Part shown: positions 5,005 through 11,105 of the stretch, in pieces | Layout of the letters: every line of letters starts with the position of its first letter | Numbering within the stretch: position 1 is the stretch's first letter | Origin: Thermoplasmatales archaeon | GTDB taxonomy: Archaea; Thermoplasmatota; JASEFT01; JAUWIS01 | Direction of reading: 5' to 3' | Assembly (NCBI GenBank): GCA_030019485.1 | Contig: JASEEW010000050.1 | Coordinates: 1 to 11,105, forward strand | DNA length: 11,105 bases | Translations under genes and position numbers: made by a program | The notes under the pieces: generated by a model | Seen by the model: the letters and a program-made list of their open reading frames with translations, nothing else | Databases searched by the model: none | What the model was told of the DNA's origin: nothing

Positions 5005-6038
5005 TTCAGGAAAGGAAAAATGAGCATGTGAGAATTTGTTTGGAAAAGAATGTTCAGGCATCAAAAAATTACTGGGAGAATGTTCACTTGATTCACAATG
5101 CACTGCCTGAAATAGATAAGGATGAGATAAGCACTTCAACAAAATTTTTTGGAAAAAGATTAGAAGCACCAATTATCATTGCTGGCATGACAGGTGGTTT
5201 CCAGGATGCTGAAAAAATTAACGAAAACCTTGCGGAAGCTGCATCAATACTTGGGATAGGTTTTGGTGTCGGCTCTCAGAGGGCAGGGGTTGAAAATAAA
5301 TCATTAGCAGAAACTTATTCTGCTGTGAAAAAATATGATGTTCCACTTGTTATTGCAAACGTTGGCGTACCACAGCTTGTAAAACAGGGAAATAAAAAAC
5401 CATTGTCAATCAGGGAAATAAATGATGCAATAGGGATGGTTGATGCTGACTGCCTTGCTGTTCATCTGAATTTTCTGCAGGAAGTTGTGCAAGGGAATGG
5501 GGATGTGAATGCAAAAGGATGCCTGAATGCAGTAAGAGAGATTGTGAGCAAGCTGGGTAAGCCTATGATTCTAAAGGAGACAGGTGCAGGCATATCATTT
5601 GAACTTGCTAGGAAAATAAAAAAATTGAACACAGGGGTTGATGTTGGCGGTCTTGGCGGGACAAGTTTCGCAGGAGTTGAATATTACAGGGCAAAAAATG
5701 AAATGCAGAAGAGAATTGGAAAAACATTCTGGGACTGGGGAATCCCAACACCCACATCAATATTAAACTGCAAAAAGGCAGGGATAAAAAACATTGTTGC
5801 AACAGGCGGCATAAGAACAGGACTGGATGGGGCAAAGGCATTAGCGCTTGGTGCAGACTGTTTTGGAATAGCATATCCGTTGCTGAAACCCGCAACTAAA
5901 AATGCAAATGCTGTTGTTGATGAATTAAAAATGTTTATTGAGGAACTGAGAAGTACGATGTTTCTTGTCGGCGCAAAAAATATTAAAGAATTAAAGGGGG
6001 AAACAGTTATTTTAGATTCTTTAGTTTTGTTGGAGTAA
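5001..6038 (+). CDS. fni: Type 2 isopentenyl-diphosphate delta-isomerase
   Basis: A flavin-dependent enzyme (FMN, NADPH, Mg2+) that interconverts IPP and dimethylallyl diphosphate, providing the primer for archaeal prenyl lipids. The 345 residues fold as a TIM barrel. Visible family motifs are RKNEH (5-9), AGMTGG (61-66), GSQR (91-94), HLNFLQE (155-161) with the catalytic Gln160 and Mg-binding Glu161, KETGAG (192-197), DVGGLGGTSF (214-223) and GGIRTG (269-274), which bind substrate, FMN phosphate and ring. All expected key residues are present. The ATG overlaps the kinase stop by four bases, so kinase and isomerase act and are made together. It is unrelated to the Nudix-type (type 1) isomerase. 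Confidence 0.95.
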   Translation: MIQERKNEHVRICLEKNVQASKNYWENVHLIHNALPEIDKDEISTSTKFFGKRLEAPIIIAGMTGGFQDAEKINENLAEAASILGIGFGVGSQRAGVENKSLAETYSAVKKYDVPLVIANVGVPQLVKQGNKKPLSIREINDAIGMVDADCLAVHLNFLQEVVQGNGDVNAKGCLNAVREIVSKLGKPMILKETGAGISFELARKIKKLNTGVDVGGLGGTSFAGVEYYRAKNEMQKRIGKTFWDWGIPTPTSILNCKKAGIKNIVATGGIRTGLDGAKALALGADCFGIAYPLLKPATKNANAVVDELKMFIEELRSTMFLVGAKNIKELKGETVILDSLVLLE

Positions 6039-6041
6039 ATC

Positions 6042-6542
6042 ATGAGTGCTTATGAAAGAGAGCTTAAAGGGATTCTGCAAGGAAACAAAAAGGTTTTGGA
6101 GAGTATAGCAAAATCCTGTGATGAAAATGTAAAAAAAATATTTTTTCAAATATGTGAAAAGCCATTTATTGTTATAAGGGCTGCTGGCTCGTTTGGCATA
6201 GACCTAGTTGCTGTGCGTGAGGATTTTTCTTTTCCCATAGAGGTAAAAGCATCTGTAGAATCTATTTTTCATTTCAGCGATGATCCCAGGCTTACCCAGC
6301 AGGTTGAGGTATTAAGAAAAGATTGCTCAAATGCTGGTGTGATACCAGTATATGCTTTCAGACTGAAAAGAGTAAGAGGCGACCCCTGGAGAATTTTTAC
6401 ATTGAATGTTGATAACATCAAAGGTAGAATAAAACTTTTTTATGAAAGGCTCCCAAAACTTGAAAAAACAGCATCCGGGAACTATGTGATGAGATGGGAA
6501 CATGGGATGCCATTACACCTATTCATTGAGTATTTGTGCTGA
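6042..6542 (+). CDS. hjc: Hjc-like Holliday junction resolvase
   Basis: A PD-(D/E)xK nuclease that probably cuts four-way DNA junctions during recombination and fork repair. At 166 residues it is longer than compact Hjc proteins (roughly 120-140). The N-terminal YERELKGIL supplies the conserved acidic residues (E5, E7). VIRAAGSFGIDLVAV (44-58) holds R46 and D54, and PIEVKAS holds E67 and K69; these form the active site. The spacing between the ERE helix and R46 is about 20 residues longer than in Pyrococcus Hjc, and a C-terminal extension ends in MRWEHGMPLHLFIEYL. GGAG (6032-6035) serves as ribosome site, and the gene begins three bases after the isomerase stop, so it is in the isoprenoid operon. 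Its stop is two bases from that of the opposing gene. Confidence 0.82.
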   Translation: MSAYERELKGILQGNKKVLESIAKSCDENVKKIFFQICEKPFIVIRAAGSFGIDLVAVREDFSFPIEVKASVESIFHFSDDPRLTQQVEVLRKDCSNAGVIPVYAFRLKRVRGDPWRIFTLNVDNIKGRIKLFYERLPKLEKTASGNYVMRWEHGMPLHLFIEYLC

Positions 6543-6544
6543 AA

Positions 6545-8953
6545 CTATGCCTTTGTTTCTGTTATTTCTTTCTCAATTTTCTCAAGCCATCCTTTTGCCC
6601 CTATTTTTTCAGATAACTCTTTACCTTTCATCAGGTAACTGAGCATTTCCTTTTTATCACCTTTATCCTTGTACAGCAATGCAAAATTATAGTATATTTC
6701 TGCAAGGTCAAAAGGCATATTTAGGTTCTCAAGTATTTTTATGCAATCATGGTAGTATTCAATGGCTTTATCCCAGTCTTTTTTAAACCTGTATATTAAC
6801 CCATAGTTATGATATGATGCAGCAATCATGTATTTTTCATCAAGTTTTGTGAAAATCTTTAATGCTCTGTCGCAAAATTCCTTTGCCAAATCCAACTCCC
6901 CTTTTTTTGCGTAGCATTCACTGCTGTTGCTCAGTCCAAATCCCATCAGTCTGACATAACCTGTTTTTTCCGCCATCTCTATCTGCTTCTTGTAGTACCA
7001 GATTGCTTCATCATATTTTCCTTCGCCCCTGTAAATCTCACCAATGTTGTTGTATGCTGCCGCCATTGTGTGAAAATCCCCATGCCTTCCTGATATGTCT
7101 ATGCTTTTCTGTAAATATTCTATGCCCTTTTCTTTCTCTCCCTTCTCAGAATACACGGTACCAATCCTCAGGTTTGCATAGGCAACCATTAAGGGATTAT
7201 TTATCTTTTTACCACATTCCATGGTTTTGTTGAAATAACCAAGTGATTTATCAAACTCTGCTTTCCTCCAGTGCACATAACCTATGTTTTTATACGCTTC
7301 ACCCATACCTTTAACGTCATTGTTTTTTTCCGCTATTTTTAATCCTTTCTCAAAGTTTTTTATTGCCTCATCCCATCTATTTCTTTCAGATTTTATTTCA
7401 CCAATCTTTATGTATGAGCTTGCCTCTTGTTTTTCATTGTTTATCTCCCTGCTTATTTTTGCAGCATTCTCATATTGTTGCAGTGCTGTGTCCCATTCAC
7501 CAGTAACCCTGTAGATATCACCAAGGTCTAAAAGAATATCTACCCTTTTTCCTTTGTTTTCCATAGTAGATTCAAGTTTTTCTAAACTACCAAGCGCTAT
7601 TTTATAATATTTCACAGCCTCATCAGGTGCAAAAGCATTTTTTGCTTTTTCTCCAGCCGTTAAAGAGTAATAAAGTGTTTTCTTATATTCATTTGTGTTT
7701 GCAAAATGCATAACCAGATCATAAAGAACTTCGTTGATATTGTCCTTGTAGAGCCTTTCAAGGGTTTCAGCTGTTTTCTTATGAAGCAGCCCTCTTTCAT
7801 TCTTGCTCAGTCTGTGATATGCCACATCCTGCATCATAGCATGGATGAACATGTAAACCCCATGCTTTGTTTCATATTTGGATATTATCCGCATATTTGC
7901 AAGATTATTTAACAATTCCACAAGTTTCTTCTTATCTGTATCTGTTACATTCTCCAGAATATCCTGCTGGAATCTATAACCGATTGCTGACGCTGCTTCC
8001 AAGATTTTCCTGCTGTTTTCATCCAGTTTATCAAGGGTTTTGTTAAAAACATCCTTAATTGTACCCGGTGTTTTCAGAAGGGAAAAGTCTTTTACAACCC
8101 ATTCATCATTTTCTACATAGGCAATTCTGCTCCCTATTATAGATCTAACCATCTCCTCGACAAAGAGGGGATTCCCATCTGTTTTTTCATAAACAAAATC
8201 AATTAACCTGGATGGAACATCATCCCTGCTTGTTACAGATTTTACCATTTTGAAAACATTATTTTTGTTTAGTCTTTTTATATCAACAGGAATAAACATT
8301 TTATCTTTTTCCATGAGTTGAATGATTCCAGAATGCTTTTCCATTCCGGGGAGATTCAGCGTTTCAGGAGAATATGCACAGCACAGCATTATCCTGGAGT
8401 CGCCCATACCTCTCGCCATGTAATGTAAGAGGAACAACGAGGATTCATCTGCCCATTGCAGATTATCTAAAAAGATTACTATTGGTTTTCCACCAGAAAT
8501 TCTAAGTATGAGGTTGTAAATGTTTTCAAAAATTCGTTCTTTCTCATCCCTAAGACTTGCAGATATTTCTTCTTTCTTTGTTATCCCAAACGCTTGAGAG
8601 AAAGCACTCATTACAGGCACCATTTTCAAAATGCTCAATGGTGTTTCCTCAATGATTTTTCTAATGTTTTCTCCGGATGCACCTGTTTGAAAGTAATTGG
8701 TTAAGGCATCAACAAACGGGGAGTAGGGTTTTATGCTTCCGTACTGCAGGCATTCACTTTTCAAAAAAAGCATCCCTTTTGACAAAACATATCTCTCGAA
8801 TTCACCAGCAAGACGCGTCTTGCCAACGCCTGCCTCCCCCCTCAGAAAAACTGCCGTTCCTTTTTCGTTAATGACCTTTTCCATATTTTTTTTCAGTTCT
8901 TCTAATTCTTCATCCCTGTTTACAAACACTGACTGGTTTTTTAACTGAAACAT
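6545..8953 (-). CDS. AAA/STAND-type ATPase with C-terminal TPR array
   Basis: A large (802-residue) cytoplasmic protein of the AAA_16 plus tetratricopeptide type, a probable signal-responsive scaffold or regulator; no specific partner can be named. The N-terminal FVNRDEELEEL precedes Walker A GEAGVGKT (39-46), and Walker B is IVIFLDNLQWAD (158-169). After a linker with a winged-helix-like segment (about 300-390), TPR-type helices run from about 425 to 797. From 478 on, eight repeats keep an exact 40-residue step (positions 478, 518, 558, 598, 638, 678, 718, 758). No DNA-binding, cyclase or membrane domain is attached. A GTG at 8962 would add three residues, but it lies within GGGTGAG, the ribosome site for the ATG at 8953. 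It starts 10 bases after the purA stop and is probably co-transcribed. Confidence 0.85.
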   Translation of the reverse strand: MFQLKNQSVFVNRDEELEELKKNMEKVINEKGTAVFLRGEAGVGKTRLAGEFERYVLSKGMLFLKSECLQYGSIKPYSPFVDALTNYFQTGASGENIRKIIEETPLSILKMVPVMSAFSQAFGITKKEEISASLRDEKERIFENIYNLILRISGGKPIVIFLDNLQWADESSLFLLHYMARGMGDSRIMLCCAYSPETLNLPGMEKHSGIIQLMEKDKMFIPVDIKRLNKNNVFKMVKSVTSRDDVPSRLIDFVYEKTDGNPLFVEEMVRSIIGSRIAYVENDEWVVKDFSLLKTPGTIKDVFNKTLDKLDENSRKILEAASAIGYRFQQDILENVTDTDKKKLVELLNNLANMRIISKYETKHGVYMFIHAMMQDVAYHRLSKNERGLLHKKTAETLERLYKDNINEVLYDLVMHFANTNEYKKTLYYSLTAGEKAKNAFAPDEAVKYYKIALGSLEKLESTMENKGKRVDILLDLGDIYRVTGEWDTALQQYENAAKISREINNEKQEASSYIKIGEIKSERNRWDEAIKNFEKGLKIAEKNNDVKGMGEAYKNIGYVHWRKAEFDKSLGYFNKTMECGKKINNPLMVAYANLRIGTVYSEKGEKEKGIEYLQKSIDISGRHGDFHTMAAAYNNIGEIYRGEGKYDEAIWYYKKQIEMAEKTGYVRLMGFGLSNSSECYAKKGELDLAKEFCDRALKIFTKLDEKYMIAASYHNYGLIYRFKKDWDKAIEYYHDCIKILENLNMPFDLAEIYYNFALLYKDKGDKKEMLSYLMKGKELSEKIGAKGWLEKIEKEITETKA

Positions 8954-8957
8954 TTTT

Positions 8958-8964
8958 CTCACCC
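8958..8964 (-). promoter_or_regulatory. Ribosome-binding site fixing the AAA/TPR start
   Basis: On the minus strand GGGTGAG precedes the ATG at 8953 by four bases and overlaps the purA stop codon TAG. The alternative GTG start at 8962 is part of this site, so the ATG is the better start. Confidence 0.55.
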
Positions 8965-10241
8965 TATTTTATATCTATTGTTTCCTCCCTGCCAGGACCC
9001 AGTGAAACAATGCCTACTGGAACCTTTGAGGAAAATGAAATAAAATCAAGATACTTTTTCATGTTATCCGGCAATGCATTGTATCCCTTTTTTACAGTCT
9101 CTTTCCAGTTTTTTTCTTCCCATCCATTAAACTCCTCACAAACAGGTACACATTTTTCAAGGATTCCTGGATTCGCAGGAAAATCATCTATTATCCTATC
9201 ACCATAGTGGTATGCTTTGCATATTTTCAGTTTTTTAATTCCGCTCAGAACATCTATTTTTGTTACAGCAAGAGAGGTGAAACCATTGAGCCTGCACGCA
9301 TAATTCACAACAACCATGTCAAGCCATCCGCATCTTCTTGGCCTTCCTGTTGTAGTACCATATTCACCACCTCTATCCCTGATGTATTTGCCAGTTTCAT
9401 CCTTTAACTCTGTTGGCAGAGGCCCTTCCCCAACCCTTGTCGTATATGCTTTCACAACACCAACAATATTTTTTATTTTCAAAGGGGATATTCCTGAGCC
9501 TGTGCATCCACCGCCAGCAGTTGTGCTTGATGATGTTGTGTATGGATATGTTCCATGGTCTATGTCAAGCTGTGTGCCCTGCGCGCCCTCAAGCAAAACA
9601 TTTTTTTTATCGTCAAAAGCCTGAGCAATGATTAATGAGGTATCAGCAACATATTTTTTTAATTTTTTTCCATATTCCAAATATTCCTTCAGTATTTCAT
9701 CATTTGACAGTACCGTGTCTTCTCCAAAAGCCTGAAATATTTTTTGTTTTATCGGAATAATATTTTTTAATTTTTCTTTTAGTATTTTTTCATCGGTTAA
9801 ATCTATCATCCTGACGCCGTATCTTGAAATCTTATCAGAATAGCACGGCCCTATGCCTCTTTTTGTTGTACCGATTTTCTTACCCCGGAGTTTTTCCTCT
9901 GCAACATCCATCATTTTATGATAAGGCATTACCACATTCGCCCTTTCACTAATGAATAAATTAGGTGAAATACCTTTTTTTCCCAGATTTTCAATTTCAT
10001 CAATCAAAACCTTTGGATCAACAACAACACCGTTACCTATGATAGATTTTTTTTCAGGATGCAAAACACCTGAGGGAAGCAGATGAAACTTGAATTTTTC
10101 ATCCTTAACAACAATGGTATGACCTGCATTTGTCCCACCCTGAAATCTCACTATTAAATCAGCCTTCTCTGCAAAGTAATCTGTGATTTTTCCTTTTCCT
10201 TCATCACCCCATTGGGAGCCAAGAATCATTGTTCCATGCAT
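8964..10241 (-). CDS. purA: Adenylosuccinate synthetase
   Basis: Joins IMP and aspartate with GTP hydrolysis to make adenylosuccinate, the first committed step to AMP, in the cytoplasm. The protein has 425 residues, close to the bacterial length (about 430) and clearly longer than the compact forms of about 340 known from Thermococcales and Methanocaldococcus. SQWGDEGKGK (9-18) carries the catalytic Asp13 and the P-loop lysine; FQGGTNAGHT (33-42) carries His41. GTTKRGIGPCYSDK, LLEGAQGTQLDIDHGTYPY and TTGRPRRCGWLD are the expected IMP and GTP loops, and VPVGIVSLGPGREETI is the usual C-terminus. All key residues look intact. No Shine-Dalgarno site precedes the ATG, and a weak TATA-like AATAACTTTAA lies about 30 bases upstream, so the message may be leaderless. 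Confidence 0.96.
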   Translation of the reverse strand: MHGTMILGSQWGDEGKGKITDYFAEKADLIVRFQGGTNAGHTIVVKDEKFKFHLLPSGVLHPEKKSIIGNGVVVDPKVLIDEIENLGKKGISPNLFISERANVVMPYHKMMDVAEEKLRGKKIGTTKRGIGPCYSDKISRYGVRMIDLTDEKILKEKLKNIIPIKQKIFQAFGEDTVLSNDEILKEYLEYGKKLKKYVADTSLIIAQAFDDKKNVLLEGAQGTQLDIDHGTYPYTTSSSTTAGGGCTGSGISPLKIKNIVGVVKAYTTRVGEGPLPTELKDETGKYIRDRGGEYGTTTGRPRRCGWLDMVVVNYACRLNGFTSLAVTKIDVLSGIKKLKICKAYHYGDRIIDDFPANPGILEKCVPVCEEFNGWEEKNWKETVKKGYNALPDNMKKYLDFISFSSKVPVGIVSLGPGREETIDIK

Positions 10242-10356
10242 ATTTAGGAAATAGGTGTATCAGGTTAAAGTTATTTCGATTTGCCAGATTATACGCGCAC
10301 AGCCCTATTCCAGAATTTAACCGTTAATCTGACATTATCCCATTTCTGTGTCGGTA

Positions 10357-10369
10357 AATTTATAATATA
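10357..10369 (+). promoter_or_regulatory. TATA box for the FKBP gene
   Basis: AATTTATAATATA lies about 28-30 bases before the ATG at 10389, predicting a transcript that begins at or just before the start codon. The 147-base divergent gap between purA and this gene (10242-10388) holds no other feature I can support. Confidence 0.5.
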
Positions 10370-10388
10370 GGATAGCATTTCATAGTTG

Positions 10389-11105
10389 ATGTTGAAAAAG
10401 ACATGGGTGATAATCATTGTGGTTGTCATAATAGCATCATCAGTTGCAGCATACTGGTACACCCAGGAAAAGGAAGAAAAAGGAAAAGCGACAATGAAAG
10501 TTGAGGCAGGAGACCTTGTTGAGGTTAATTACACTGGAAGATTTGTTAATGGAACAGTTTTTGACACAAACATAGAGTCTGTGGCAAATGATGAAAATAT
10601 CTCAAAGTCATATTCATTTAAACCAAAAAGCACTTATTCTACCCTTAAATTTACTGTTGGCAGTGGCCAGAGGATAAAAGGTTTTGATGAAGGCGTGCTG
10701 AACATGACTGTTGCTGAAACAAGAATCATAAATGTCACCGCTGAAGACGGGTATGGTATTCCTCATAATGATTTGTTTATAAATATAAGCAGGAATCAGT
10801 CTGTTCCACTATTTGAAACATTAACAAAAGAAGAATATGATGCTCATTACTCTGAAAACATTGCTATAGGAATGGCAATGACACATTATTTCTGGAAATG
10901 GAATGTAAGTATTCTTGATATTAACCACTATGATGATGGTGCGGTAAGGAATATAACAATGTGGAACAAGCCCGATGTTAATTCAACAATAAATGTTTTT
11001 GGATGGAATTCCACGATAATAGAGATAGATAGCAGTTACCATGGTGGTGAAGGAAGAATCCTGATTCAGCACAGCCCAGCAGGAAACATAACAGTAAACA
11101 GGGAG
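10389..11105 (+). CDS. Membrane-anchored FKBP-type prolyl isomerase (3' end beyond window)
   Basis: The first 239 residues of a peptidyl-prolyl cis-trans isomerase facing the cell exterior; the frame is open to the window edge. After MLKK, a hydrophobic segment (6-22) forms a signal anchor, followed by a charged lysine/glutamate stretch. The FKBP domain begins near residue 37: GDLVEVNYTGRFVNGTVFDT (41-60), FTVGSGQRIKGFDEGVLNMT (88-107) and the GYGIP loop (121-125). The segment after about 138 corresponds to the insert-in-flap region typical of long archaeal FKBPs, which often has chaperone activity. Twelve N-x-S/T sequons among 20 asparagines suggest heavy N-glycosylation outside the membrane. 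A TATA box sits about 29 bases before the ATG. It is divergent from purA. Confidence 0.88.
   Translation, partial: MLKKTWVIIIVVVIIASSVAAYWYTQEKEEKGKATMKVEAGDLVEVNYTGRFVNGTVFDTNIESVANDENISKSYSFKPKSTYSTLKFTVGSGQRIKGFDEGVLNMTVAETRIINVTAEDGYGIPHNDLFINISRNQSVPLFETLTKEEYDAHYSENIAIGMAMTHYFWKWNVSILDINHYDDGAVRNITMWNKPDVNSTINVFGWNSTIIEIDSSYHGGEGRILIQHSPAGNITVNRE

Noticed and set aside
5684..6043. Open minus-strand frame of about 119 codons across the isomerase gene
   Set aside because: It is antisense to a gene with all type 2 isomerase motifs intact, has no recognisable domain, and begins within the gene junction; it is a shadow of codon usage.
6540..6547. Possible overlap or fusion of the Hjc and AAA/TPR genes
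   Set aside because: They are convergent on opposite strands with intact stop codons two bases apart; this is ordinary tight packing.

Overview
The window comes from an archaeon, probably a euryarchaeote or relative with a moderately AT-rich genome. The evidence is an Hjc-type Holliday junction resolvase, an archaeal isopentenyl phosphate kinase, a two-subunit phosphomevalonate dehydratase (aconitase X type), and TATA boxes lying 28-34 bases before several start codons. No rRNA, tRNA or CRISPR array was seen. I cannot name the genus from the sequence.

Layout. Bases 1-344 hold no intact gene. They contain a hairpin resembling the right end of an IS200/IS605 element, several small dyads, and a broken copy of the promoter and first 16-18 codons of the dehydratase gene. 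A RelB/VapB-like antitoxin and a RelE/ParE-like toxin follow (345-805), with two tandem dyads in their promoter. Next is a plus-strand operon of dehydratase large subunit, small subunit and a small zinc-ribbon protein (907-2681). Two minus-strand genes follow: a small protein with an HExxE motif and a DUF362 protein with two 4Fe-4S ferredoxin motifs (2687-4158). A second plus-strand operon encodes isopentenyl phosphate kinase, type 2 IPP isomerase and an Hjc-like resolvase (4258-6542). It converges on a minus-strand operon of adenylosuccinate synthetase and a large AAA/TPR protein (10241 down to 6545). Divergent from purA is a membrane-anchored FKBP-type prolyl isomerase that runs off the window (10389 onward).

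How the genes work together. The dehydratase subunits, the kinase and the isomerase cover most of the archaeal modified mevalonate route: mevalonate 5-phosphate to trans-anhydromevalonate 5-phosphate, then (after a UbiD-like decarboxylase not seen here) isopentenyl phosphate to IPP to DMAPP. These feed archaeal lipid synthesis. The main oddity is that the toxin-antitoxin pair sits exactly between a decayed, diverged copy of the dehydratase 5' end and the intact gene, next to a transposon-like end. Several start sites are revised here using TATA boxes and Shine-Dalgarno sites. The window therefore reads as a core-metabolism region with one accessory scar at its left end; I found no convincing wholly new multi-gene system.
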